From Nitrospirae bacterium GWC2_56_14 (GTDB lineage: Bacteria > Nitrospirota > UBA9217), in NCBI GenBank assembly GCA_001803705.1, contig MHDY01000026.1, positions 1 through 13,599 of the forward strand: DNA of 13,599 bases, given 5' to 3'. The notes under the pieces were generated by a model, which saw only the letters and a program-made list of their open reading frames with translations, was not told the origin of the DNA and did no database searches. Each line of letters begins with the position of its first letter. Positions within the stretch are counted from its first letter, which is position 1. Below, one piece after another: positions 6,689 through 13,478 of this stretch. Position numbers and translations under genes: made by a program.

Positions 6689-7468
6689 TCAGCTTCTCAG
6701 CTTCGCATACATCGCCATCAGCTTCGTCCGGTACAGGTGCTTCAAGGCCGCTTCGTCCTCACCGATTGGCTTGACCGGCACCAGGTCTATGACCTCTGCC
6801 GGGCTGAGATCCGATTCGAACATCGTGGCAACAGCCCCCCTGACCATGTCGGCTATGCCGCATTCGACGGCATCTGCTGAAAGCCCGAACGACTTCCCCA
6901 GCTCAATCAGCTCGTACAGTTGAAACCAGAAATAGGTAGGTCCCATAGCAGTCAGGACCGCATATGCCTCGATGTCCCGTTCGGGAATTTCCGGGCAGGC
7001 TCCCAGGACCTGGAAGAGCACCTTCAACTCTCCCTTTTCCGAAGGAGTGAGAGCTGTAGAGAAAGCCACCGGATTGTGCCCGCTGTTGACAATGGACGGA
7101 GCATTTGGGTTCATCCTGACAATCCGCTTGAACCCGCCCAGCCCTTCGGAGAGAGCCGCGATCGAAATCTTGGGTGCCAGGGAGACAACGATGGCTTCTG
7201 GTTGGAGTGACGTGGCGATCTCTCCAAGGATTTCCTTCAAAGCCGGCGGGTGGAGTGCCAGAAAGACAAGCTCGTTCGCCGCGGCTTTTCCGTTGTCATT
7301 CGGCGCGATGATGACGTTGGGAAACTCCGCCCGCAAGGCGTTCAACGTCCCCACGTTCTCATCACTCACCGTTACATGGTCGGGCATCTGCCCGGCCCGT
7401 CTCAGCCCTCCCAATATGATCCGCGTTATGCGTCCACCGCCAATGAAACCGATTGTCCTGCCGATCAT
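6689..7468 (-). CDS. ProC-like NAD(P)-dependent dehydrogenase (pyrroline-5-carboxylate reductase family, divergent)
   Basis: The 259-residue product has an N-terminal Rossmann fold with GFIGGGRI at 7-14, then VSLAPKISIAALSEGL and RMNPNAPSIVNSGHNPV, which match the middle of pyrroline-5-carboxylate reductases (RxMPNxP...G). The C-terminal dimer domain is recognisable in TAMGPTYFWFQLYELIELG, the place where ProC normally has SGSGPAY....E. The usual SPGGTT signature near the C-terminus is absent; the equivalent stretch reads LVPVKPIGEDEA. Length is close to the usual 270. ATG at 7468 is preceded by AGGAGGGA. It may therefore reduce a related imine or a different substrate rather than serve proline synthesis. 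It is divergent from a MocR-type regulator that is the likely controller. Superfamily is secure; substrate is not. Confidence 0.8.
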   Translation of the reverse strand: MIGRTIGFIGGGRITRIILGGLRRAGQMPDHVTVSDENVGTLNALRAEFPNVIIAPNDNGKAAANELVFLALHPPALKEILGEIATSLQPEAIVVSLAPKISIAALSEGLGGFKRIVRMNPNAPSIVNSGHNPVAFSTALTPSEKGELKVLFQVLGACPEIPERDIEAYAVLTAMGPTYFWFQLYELIELGKSFGLSADAVECGIADMVRGAVATMFESDLSPAEVIDLVPVKPIGEDEAALKHLYRTKLMAMYAKLRS

Positions 7469-7507
7469 TCTCGTCCCTCCTTTTCGCTGTTAACGTTACG
7501 TTGCATC

Positions 7508-7513
7508 AGTATA
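7508..7513 (-). promoter_or_regulatory. Possible -10 element for the ProC-like gene
   Basis: The minus strand reads TATACT, a good -10 match, about 40 bp before the ATG at 7468. The sequence 17 bp upstream (TAAACT) is a poor -35, as expected for a promoter that needs an activator. A TAACGTTA palindrome lies downstream at 7491-7498. Confidence 0.3.
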
Positions 7514-7558
7514 TCTTCGTGAACTCAAACAGTTTAGATGTAGTACATGGATTACCGG

Positions 7559-7599
7559 ATGGTTACAGTTTGCAGTTTTTGCAGCTGTAACCATATATT
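7559..7599 (+). promoter_or_regulatory. Inverted repeat overlapping the probable mocR-type promoter
   Basis: ATGGTTACAG (7559-7568) and CTGTAACCAT (7585-7594) form a perfect 10-bp inverted repeat with a 16-bp spacer holding two direct TTTGCAG copies (7569-7575 and 7578-7584). A candidate plus-strand promoter, TTGCAG (7570-7575), 18 bp, TATATT (7594-7599), lies within it. This is the arrangement expected for autoregulation by the neighbouring MocR protein together with control of the divergent gene. Confidence 0.5.
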
Positions 7600-7645
7600 T
7601 TTGCAATAACTGTATTTGCCCTGCTGGTGAGATTGGCATATATTC

Positions 7646-9091
7646 ATGGCTATGGGGATCACTGTGGGGAATGAAAACGGTAGGAACCCGCCTCTTTACG
7701 CGGAAATCTCGGCCAGGATAGGAGAGATGATCAGGAAGGGGACGTACCGGTCCGGTGAACGGATACCGTCGGTGAGGGCTTTGAGCCGACAGATGCGCGT
7801 CAGCATCAATACGGTACTGGGTGCCTACGCCGAACTGGAGAGAGCAGGGGCGATAGAAGCGCGTCCCCAGTCGGGATTTTATGTCCGGGTGCGTTCGGAA
7901 GCCGACATTTGGCAGCCGCCTGTCAGGGCGGTCGCGGAGATTGCCCCGAGCAGCGTGATCCTGGGCGACACGTCCCTGGCGATCATGGAAAACATCGCCG
8001 GTACCGATCTGCTGCCGCTCGGGAAATGTCTGCCGAATCCGGACTTCTTGCCGGTGGACAAATTGAACAGGATACTTGCCACGGAGACACGGCGGTTCAG
8101 GGTCCAGAGCATATCGTACGCTGCGACACAAGGCGTTCAGCGACTCCGCATGCAGATAGCCAGGCATTCTCTCGACGCCGGATGCTCCCTTTCTCCCGAC
8201 GACATCGTCATCACGTCGGGGTGCGTGGAGGCGTTTTCCCTGGCGCTGCAGACCGTCTGCCGGCCGGGGGATACCGTGGCCGTGGGATCGCCGGTTTACT
8301 CAACCTTCCTCAAGTTCATGCAGTGGTTGGGACTGAAGATTCTTGAAATACCGTCAGATCCGGTCGAAGGGATGAACCTGGACGTGCTCGCCTATGTGTT
8401 GCGGAAGAACAGGGTCAATGCATGCATTATAATCGCCAATTTCACCAATCCCCTCGGGAGTCTTATGCCGGATGGGAAAAAGCAGGAACTGGTGGAGCTG
8501 CTGGCAAGATACGACATCCCCCTTATCGAGGATGATGTGTACGGAGACCTTTCTTTTGCCGCAACCCGCCCCGTTTCCGCCAAGAGTTTCGACCGGAAGG
8601 GGCTGGTGCTGTACTGTTCCTCCTTCTCCAAAACCCTGGCGCCGGGCTACCGTGTCGGCTGGATTGTCCCCGGCAGGTTTCAGCGGCAGGTGGAGCAGCT
8701 CAAAGCACTATTCAACATCGCCACCGCTTCGCCGAACCAGTTCGCCATGGCCGAGTTTCTCGGCAATGGCAGCTACAGTCATCACCTGCGGGTGCTGCGC
8801 CATGTCTATGCCCGGCAGACGGCTCGAATGCGTGCCTCAGTTCTTCGTTATTTCCCGCCTGGAACGCGAGTCAGCAGCCCCAAAGGGGGGTATTTTCTGT
8901 GGGTTGAATTGCCGGAAGGGCATGATTCCCTGAAGCTTTACGAGGCGGCCATGGGAGCGGGAATCAGTATTTCTCCCGGAACTATATTCACCCTGGACGA
9001 ACGATTTGCAAACTGCTTCCGGCTCAATGCATCGTTCTGGTCGGAACGCATGGAAGAAACAATGGAGCGCCTGGGCAAAATGGCTGAGTAG
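7646..9091 (+). CDS. MocR/GntR-family regulator with aminotransferase-like domain
   Basis: The 481-residue protein has a GntR-type winged helix (about 17-81: GERIPSVRALSRQMRVSINT, then YAELERAGAIEARPQSGFYV) followed by a fold-type I aminotransferase domain (about 120-478). Landmarks of the latter are ITSGCVEAFSLAL, NFTNPLGSLMP, IEDDVYGDLSF and CSSFSKTLAPGYRVGW, with the PLP-binding lysine at residue 329. MocR regulators bind PLP, often with an amino compound, and control genes of amino acid or vitamin B6 metabolism. The start is uncertain: ATG 7646 lacks a clear ribosome site, ATG 7652 is two codons in, and GTG 7664 has GGGGA just upstream. It is divergent from the ProC-like gene, its likely target, and 9 bp before a decayed nitroreductase. 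Confidence 0.9.
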   Translation: MAMGITVGNENGRNPPLYAEISARIGEMIRKGTYRSGERIPSVRALSRQMRVSINTVLGAYAELERAGAIEARPQSGFYVRVRSEADIWQPPVRAVAEIAPSSVILGDTSLAIMENIAGTDLLPLGKCLPNPDFLPVDKLNRILATETRRFRVQSISYAATQGVQRLRMQIARHSLDAGCSLSPDDIVITSGCVEAFSLALQTVCRPGDTVAVGSPVYSTFLKFMQWLGLKILEIPSDPVEGMNLDVLAYVLRKNRVNACIIIANFTNPLGSLMPDGKKQELVELLARYDIPLIEDDVYGDLSFAATRPVSAKSFDRKGLVLYCSSFSKTLAPGYRVGWIVPGRFQRQVEQLKALFNIATASPNQFAMAEFLGNGSYSHHLRVLRHVYARQTARMRASVLRYFPPGTRVSSPKGGYFLWVELPEGHDSLKLYEAAMGAGISISPGTIFTLDERFANCFRLNASFWSERMEETMERLGKMAE

Positions 9092-9100
9092 AACAAGACA

Positions 9101-9685
9101 TTGAAAACCATAAAGGAGCGGCGGAGCGTCAGGACCTTTTCCCGGGAAGAGATAGCGGATGAACAGATCCGGATGCTTCTCGAAGCGGCTAATGAGGCTT
9201 CTTCAGCCCACAATCAAGCAGTCCTGGTGGTTCATCGTCCTGAAGGGGGAAAAGAAACACAAGCTTGGCGAACTGGTGGCGGAGAGCGCCTCCCGCTTTT
9301 CCCGGCCGGCACAGGCCCTGCTCCGCATGGGCACGCAGCATCGCCAGTGCTCCGGTCGTGATCGCCGTTGCCAACAGCGGCTCTCTGATAGAACACGGTA
9401 CGGAGTTATCAAGGTGGAAAAGGAGATGGCGTACGACTTCTTCAGAACCATGGAGATCCAGAGTTCTGCGGCGGCAGTTCAGAACCTGCTGCTTGCGGCG
9501 ACATCCATCGGCTGGCAACCGTTTGGCTCGGCATAATGTTTCTGATGAAGGACGAGGTACTGGCATTTATTGGCGAGTCTGAAGGGGAATTCATGGTGAT
9601 TGTCCCGATCGGGCATGCCTCCAGGGAGGGCGGCCGTGGCTCTGTGAAAGAACCGTTCGAGATGAAGGTAACGTACCTTGAATGA
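9101..9685 (+). pseudogene. Nitroreductase family protein, broken by four frame changes
   Basis: The pieces, read in order, give a whole nitroreductase of about 195 residues. Frame A has MKTIKERRSVRTFSREEI and EAANEASSAHNQ. Near 9220 it moves to frame B (QSWWFIVLKGEKKHKLGELV), near 9340 to frame C (SIASAPVVIAVANSGSLIEH), near 9405 back to B (VEKEMAYDFFRTMEIQSSAA, LLLAATSIG), and near 9510 back to A (LATVWLGIMFLMKDEV to VPIGHASREGG and the stop at 9683-9685). These fit the family's FMN-binding pattern, such as RRSVR near the start, QSW in the usual Q.W position and the late GxxTVWLG. The start is a TTG without a clear ribosome site. Intact neighbours argue for real decay rather than poor sequence, but assembly errors cannot be excluded. 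Confidence 0.82.
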
Positions 9686-9704
9686 TGGAAGCGGGGACTC
9701 AGTG

Positions 9705-9729
9705 GGGTTCCCTGTGTCCATGGGGACCC
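9705..9729 (+). terminator. Small hairpin between convergent genes
   Basis: GGGTTCCC (9705-9712) pairs with GGGGACCC (9722-9729), with one G-T wobble and a 9-nt loop, then TTT on the plus strand. It lies between the end of the nitroreductase remnant and the stop of the minus-strand gene at 9731. The T-run is short. Confidence 0.35.
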
Positions 9730-9730
9730 T

Positions 9731-10309
9731 TTACCTCTGCATATTCGGTGGGGTGCTTTTGACCTTTTTCCAGGGTGGGAGCCGGCTTTCAGTATTCACA
9801 GGATCAGGAGGACTGCTGTCGAGGGTTTTTTGAATCAATTCGGCTGAGCGCCGGATATCACTGAGATTGCGCGGCCTTCCATCGGCACAAGCCAGATGGT
9901 AGATAACGTCATGGATAGTGTCTGGAACAACTCTCAGAAGATGATACGGGTTCCTTTCATCCCATACAATCTGCTCGTTTGATAACATGTAATGACTATC
10001 TGCAGAGTTGATTTCTTGAGATTTACAGCTCACCACATACCGAACCTTATACCACTCGAATTCTTTTCCTTTGTCTATACCCGCCCCGTGTAATGAAGTC
10101 GATGCTTTTCCCGGCAATGAAGAATAATTGGTACGTACCCAAATGGAAATGTCATCCAATCCTGGCTCACCTAAGGATGTATCCAGATAATATCTGGCAA
10201 GGAGGGCATTGGCTTTCGATTCCTCCGTCTTTATGTGGTACCACTCGGCAGCATACGAATTGAAGGCTACCACGAGTACCATAACCATGGAGATGATGCT
10301 TTCCCGCAT
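9731..10309 (-). CDS. Exported protein, possible surface-adhesin E-like
   Basis: The 192-residue product starts with a signal peptide (hydrophobic residues 5-18, likely cleavage at SYA-AEW). The mature N-terminal half follows the pattern WYHI...YYLDTSL...ISIWVRTNYS...EWYKVRYVVSCKSQEI, which resembles the surface-adhesin protein E domain (tryptophan at the start, a VW strand, a later cysteine strand). Two cysteines, in VVSCKS and HLACAD, could pair. The C-terminal 50 residues are proline-rich and probably disordered. ATG at 10309 is preceded by GGAGA. It is the last gene of the envelope operon, 43 bp after the second FlgO-like gene. The domain resemblance is by eye and moderate; the name adhesin would say nothing certain about adhesion. 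Confidence 0.7.
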   Translation of the reverse strand: MRESIISMVMVLVVAFNSYAAEWYHIKTEESKANALLARYYLDTSLGEPGLDDISIWVRTNYSSLPGKASTSLHGAGIDKGKEFEWYKVRYVVSCKSQEINSADSHYMLSNEQIVWDERNPYHLLRVVPDTIHDVIYHLACADGRPRNLSDIRRSAELIQKTLDSSPPDPVNTESRLPPWKKVKSTPPNMQR

Positions 10310-10352
10310 CCCGGTTCTCCCTTGTCACATTATGATTGGCAACATTTAGTTG

Positions 10353-10982
10353 CTAATGGATCCTGTAATTAATTCTATTGTTCGAGCAGGAGAAGTCGAT
10401 CTCCTTGCTGTTCATTCGAATAATCTTGCCTGTGGCAAGATCAAATTTCTTCACAAAAATCATCAGCTTTTCGGGGCTATAGCTATAAGTGCCGACGATG
10501 AAGTCCTTGTTTATCCCGTCTTGTCGAATCGATTCGTTGTCCCTGGTCAGGACTCTGAGGCCCTTGTCGCTCAAGGAAAAGTACCTGGCCAATTCGGCCT
10601 GCTGGATTTCATAGCCGCAGACCGAACTGAGGGCGCTTCGCATTACTTCCCCCATTACGATGCCTGCAGAGCCTGGCTTGAGTGTATCCAGTTCGACGAA
10701 GTCGGTGACGAGAACAGCTTTGCCTTTTCCACACATTCCGCTGTCGGTACCGGAGCATCCGACCGGTTGGCTTACGTCACAGCATATTCCCTGCGCCAGC
10801 TCCGTAAACAGGCATTTTAGGTCTAAAAGGTCCAGACGCTTGTCAACGGACTGGTAGCATGCGTTCCCTTGCTCCTTATCAACCTCCCGGCCTCCTTCGT
10901 GGCAGATCGTAGTCGTAGCGCATGCTGATACATGAAGGAGGAAAAATATGAGGATTGCCAATTTGTTCAGAATCACCTTCAC
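10353..10982 (-). CDS. FlgO-family lipoprotein (second copy)
   Basis: The 209-residue product has a lipoprotein signal ending LLHVSAC with lipidated cysteine at 21. A cysteine-rich stretch follows (about 27-85, seven further cysteines), unusual for the family. The C-terminal part, VLVTDFVELDTLKPGSAGIV, then EVMRSALSS, QQAELARYFSLSDKGLRVLT, FIVGTYSYSPEKLMIFVKKF, matches the FlgO domain. In Vibrio FlgO is an outer-membrane protein needed for stable flagella. It starts with GTG at 10982, overlapping the stop of the previous gene (GTGA), with AGGTGA at 10989-10994 as ribosome site. The overlap implies coupled synthesis with its paralog. Family call is good; a flagellar role is inferred from the family and from the sigma28-like promoter. 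Confidence 0.8.
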   Translation of the reverse strand: MKVILNKLAILIFFLLHVSACATTTICHEGGREVDKEQGNACYQSVDKRLDLLDLKCLFTELAQGICCDVSQPVGCSGTDSGMCGKGKAVLVTDFVELDTLKPGSAGIVMGEVMRSALSSVCGYEIQQAELARYFSLSDKGLRVLTRDNESIRQDGINKDFIVGTYSYSPEKLMIFVKKFDLATGKIIRMNSKEIDFSCSNNRINYRIH

Positions 10983-11653
10983 TTGGCATCACCTACAATC
11001 TTCATTGACGATTTGCCATACAAAGAGTCATAGAGCAGCCCTTCAGCATAACCGTTCAAGGGGAGATGGACTTGTCCGGCAGAAGAGACGATCCCGGTTT
11101 CAATGTCAATTACGCGTGCATTGACAATGATATGATTTCTGTTGACGGAGTAGGTTCCGGCTACTATGCCGCCCACCTTGTACGTATCCCTTATCTTGTT
11201 TATGTCACGGCTGAGAGAGAACTCTCCCGTCTCGTTGATTATCACATCTTTCGTCAACCGCACATCGAAGATATTCCAGTGACGGACCTGTAGTTCATGA
11301 ATGAGATCCTCGGAAATAAGTCTGCCTAGGCTGCTGGTCTCGTTGAGTCTGTCCAGATCGGCAAAGACGGTGACGATGAAGGTATTTGTCAGCACCTTTT
11401 TATCCAGATTGCGTTCCAACTGGTCCGCCAGGAAAATCATCTGGGAATTGAAATTTCCAACCTGAGTCAGGCTTTGCTGTATCTGCAGTGGTTCGTTCAC
11501 AACATACCGCTGACCGGAATAGATGACATCCCAGCTCTCTGGCTTTCCCACCTGCTGGTTGCTGGTACTGCAGGCATTGAAACGGCAGGGAGCGCAAGAC
11601 ACCAGAAGCGCCAACACTACTACAAACAGTGGTATACGGTATAATAAGGTCAT
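10979..11653 (-). CDS. FlgO-family lipoprotein (first copy)
   Basis: The 224-residue product has a lipoprotein signal (VVVLALLVSC, cysteine at 20) and two more cysteines soon after. The FlgO domain is seen from about residue 70: QMIFLADQLERNL, TFIVTVFADLDRLNETSSLG, RLISEDLIHELQVRHWNIFD, then IVAGTYSVNRNHIIVNARVI and DIETGIVSSAGQVHLPL, the typical strand-helix pattern with the VGTY-type motif. It should sit in the outer membrane facing the periplasm. ATG at 11653 has AGGAGA at 11662-11667, and the ribosome site lies next to the stop of the previous lipoprotein gene, 15 bp away. It is a clear paralog of the next gene and the two overlap by 4 bp, so they may form a mixed complex (inference). Confidence 0.83.
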   Translation of the reverse strand: MTLLYRIPLFVVVLALLVSCAPCRFNACSTSNQQVGKPESWDVIYSGQRYVVNEPLQIQQSLTQVGNFNSQMIFLADQLERNLDKKVLTNTFIVTVFADLDRLNETSSLGRLISEDLIHELQVRHWNIFDVRLTKDVIINETGEFSLSRDINKIRDTYKVGGIVAGTYSVNRNHIIVNARVIDIETGIVSSAGQVHLPLNGYAEGLLYDSLYGKSSMKIVGDAK

Positions 11654-11668
11654 TTGGTACGTCTCCTT

Positions 11669-11938
11669 TTATCTCTCAGTGAAGACTGTCTGACGATAGA
11701 TGTACTCTGTTCTCATGGAGTCATACTGATAATTCTTTGCACGATAGGAAATAGGGTAGTCAGCGCAGGTGCGATCCCAGACTATATCGTACAAATTCTC
11801 GGTAAGACATACCGTATTATTAGTGCACGGAGTGAATACCTTTGTCCTTGTGCCGTCGCTTAAAACAGTTGAAGTTGCACATCCGGCCAGTAACAGCACC
11901 ATCAATGACAGTAACAACAGGCTTTGCAAAATCCTCAT
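11669..11938 (-). CDS. Small lipoprotein, first gene of the envelope operon
   Basis: The 89-residue product starts at ATG 11938, six bases after GGAGG (11945-11949). An upstream in-frame ATG at 11995 is rejected because it lies within the predicted promoter and would spoil the signal peptide. The lipobox is LLLAGC with lipidated cysteine at 20. The mature chain of 70 residues has three more cysteines (38, 44, 58) and is rich in tyrosine and arginine near the end. No family is recognised. It is followed after 15 bp by the first FlgO-like gene. A small lipoprotein beside FlgO recalls FlgP, which accompanies FlgO in Vibrio, but no sequence match to FlgP is claimed. Confidence 0.78.
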   Translation of the reverse strand: MRILQSLLLLSLMVLLLAGCATSTVLSDGTRTKVFTPCTNNTVCLTENLYDIVWDRTCADYPISYRAKNYQYDSMRTEYIYRQTVFTER

Positions 11939-11985
11939 TGCATACCTCCGGTTATAAGTGGGAATTGGCTGACGTTCTTGGAGTA

Positions 11986-12012
11986 CTATCGACATCGTTG
12001 GAATATTCTTTA
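11986..12012 (-). promoter_or_regulatory. Sigma28 (FliA)-like flagellar promoter
   Basis: The minus strand reads TAAA (12012-12009), exactly 15 bases, then GTCGATAG (11993-11986). The sigma28 consensus is TAAA-N15-GCCGATAA, so the -35 core and the spacer match fully and the -10 matches 6 of 8. Transcription would start near 11979, giving a leader of about 40 nt before ATG 11938. The placement in front of FlgO-like genes supports it. Confidence 0.68.
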
Positions 12013-12394
12013 ATTATCCAATTGAAAATTTATTTTAAGTGCTGTGGTACGTAGGCAGTTGCCGGAGGATGAATAACGTGTAGTGGTGAATGAGGTTGTA
12101 TATGGTCTGAAAGCCTCAGCGGGACGTGCAGTGGGGGCAGGGGGATATAATCAAGGCCAGCGCACGGATGTCTGGCCGGTCGGGGGCTTAATGGTACCTT
12201 TAATCTTCTGATTTGATGGCCATTCCCAGTGAGCAGCCGTCTGATGATTCCGCCTGCTATGCCTGTAATATCCGACCACCAATCCGCACCCTTCCTATCT
12301 TTCCTGCTGGAGAAAACCGCTTTAAACCTTAATCGACATATGGTAATAGTTCTCCTGCATGACGGGCATACCGAATCGTTTGGGGAGAGAACTG
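12013..12394. other. Divergent intergenic region, no gene seen
   Basis: The first 30 bp are AT-rich and adjoin the flagellar-type promoter. The rest holds no convincing gene, RNA or repeat. A short inverted repeat, GGCCAG (12155-12160) with CTGGCC (12172-12177), is the only structure noted. A promoter for the TPR gene probably lies in the AT-rich part near 12330-12350 but was not located with confidence. Confidence 0.5.
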
Positions 12395-13105
12395 ATGTCC
12401 ATTGACGCACTTTTTCAGAAAGCTCACGAAAAGCACCGGCAGAAGAAGTTCGAAGCAGCTGCGAAGCTCTACCGGGAAGTGCTTGGCTTCCAGCCCGACC
12501 ACCTGGACGCCAACTATCTGCTGGGTACGGTTTACGCCGAGACGGGCAGGGAGGCCGAGGCCGAACCGTACCTGGTGAAGGCGGCGGAGCTGGATCCGGC
12601 ATCCCCCTACATCAAGATCAACCTTGGCAATGTGTATAAGCTCCAGAAGAAGTATGACAAGGCGCTGGAGCAGTTCGCCGCCGCCCTGGCGCTGGACGAT
12701 AACCTGCTGCCAGCCCATTTCGGCATCGCCACCGTCATGGAAAAGACCGGTGACTATTCGGAAAAGATGGCGCACCATGTGAACCGGGCGCTGGCGATTA
12801 ATCCGAACATCCCCCAGTTGCACTATCTGGTCGGCAACGTCCTGGCAAAAATGGGAATGTACGAGGAGGCGCTCAAGTCATTCAAGAATGTAGTGACGCT
12901 TGATCCGGGCTATCGTGACATTCACCTGGACATCGGGCTGTGCTGCCTGCAGATGGGGAACAAGCAGGATGCTGCTGCGGCGCTGCGGAAGGCGGTCAAA
13001 AAGAACCCGTCATCAGTGCCGTGCCGCTACTATCTCTGCGAAGCCGAGGGGAAGACACCGGACCCGGCATTGCAGCAGGCTTTCGCCGAAGCAGCAGGTT
13101 GTTGA
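12395..13105 (+). CDS. TPR-repeat protein
   Basis: The 236-residue product is made almost wholly of tetratricopeptide repeats, about six in tandem from residue 4 to 206. Examples are KKFEAAAKLYREVLGFQPDH, NLGNVYKLQKKYDKALEQFA and VGNVLAKMGMYEEALKSFKN, with the usual W/L-G-Y-A-F-A-P positions filled. It has no signal peptide and no membrane segment, so it should be cytoplasmic and act by binding other proteins. ATG 12395 follows GGGGAGAGA at 12382-12390; an upstream ATG at 12359 has no ribosome site. The last codons and the stop (13103-13105) lie inside the left end of a palindromic repeat element, so the C-terminus EAAGC may have been created by the element's arrival. Confidence 0.85.
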   Translation: MSIDALFQKAHEKHRQKKFEAAAKLYREVLGFQPDHLDANYLLGTVYAETGREAEAEPYLVKAAELDPASPYIKINLGNVYKLQKKYDKALEQFAAALALDDNLLPAHFGIATVMEKTGDYSEKMAHHVNRALAINPNIPQLHYLVGNVLAKMGMYEEALKSFKNVVTLDPGYRDIHLDIGLCCLQMGNKQDAAAALRKAVKKNPSSVPCRYYLCEAEGKTPDPALQQAFAEAAGC

Positions 13106-13345
13106 AAACCAGCCATCTCGCCGCCGTCCTCGAAGGCGGCGCCATATTCGCACCCTTCCGCCGCCGGCTCCTCCTCAGGCTCCTCGACGTAGCGCTGCTA
13201 CGCCTGCGGGCCATCGGTTGTCGCCTACGACGGAATCATCGCGAATCTGTCGCTGCTATTGTTTCTGTGGTCCGAAGCGAAGCGCTGCTATGCCTCCGCG
13301 GGGCTTGCTGCGGGTGCGACGATCTGACTGGTTTTGAACAACCTG
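13095..13345. repeat. Palindromic intergenic element with 18-bp terminal inverted repeats
   Basis: CAGGTTGTTGAAAACCAG (13095-13112) and CTGGTTTTGAACAACCTG (13328-13345) are inverted copies with one mismatch. Between them lie hairpins CGCCGCC/GGCGGCG (13119-13125, 13135-13141) and CGTAGC/GCTACG (13188-13193, 13197-13202), and a direct repeat AGCGCTGCTA (13191-13200 and 13281-13290). No transposase reading frame is present and no clear target duplication was seen. It resembles a small non-autonomous element or a REP-like composite. Confidence 0.6.
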
Positions 13346-13360
13346 TTTTTTCAAATGATT

Positions 13361-13380
13361 GAAAACCAACCAGCCATCTC
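13361..13380. repeat. Second partial copy of the element's left end
   Basis: GAAAACC (13361-13367) and CCAGCCATCTC (13370-13380) repeat the bases at 13104-13110 and 13109-13119 in the same orientation, with three extra bases between them. This suggests a truncated second copy or a duplicated junction. Confidence 0.5.
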
Positions 13381-13388
13381 TTAGGGGC

Positions 13389-13454
13389 GGTTCAATGTTC
13401 TAAGTTCCAGGTTAAAGGCTTGAACCCTGAACTTTGAACCTTGAACCTTGAACC
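13389..13454. repeat. TTGAACC heptamer array with imperfect inverted arm
   Basis: Five 7-bp units occur head to tail: TTGAACC (13420-13426), CTGAACT, TTGAACC, TTGAACC, TTGAACC (to 13454). Upstream, 13389-13419 carries degenerate copies in the opposite orientation (GGTTCAA and GTTCCAGGTTAAAG), so the whole can fold as an imperfect hairpin just before the next gene. Confidence 0.65.
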
Positions 13455-13478
13455 GGTTCTCTAGCAAAGGACAAAATA

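Noticed and set aside
11939..11995. Upstream start for the small lipoprotein
   Set aside because: It would place 19 residues before the signal peptide and start inside the predicted promoter.
12329..12360. Sigma28-like promoter before the TPR gene
   Set aside because: A TAAA with 15-bp spacing exists, but its -10 matches only about half of the consensus.
13095..13380. CRISPR array or integron attC site
   Set aside because: Repeats are few, differ in length and orientation, and have no regular spacers or attC core sites.
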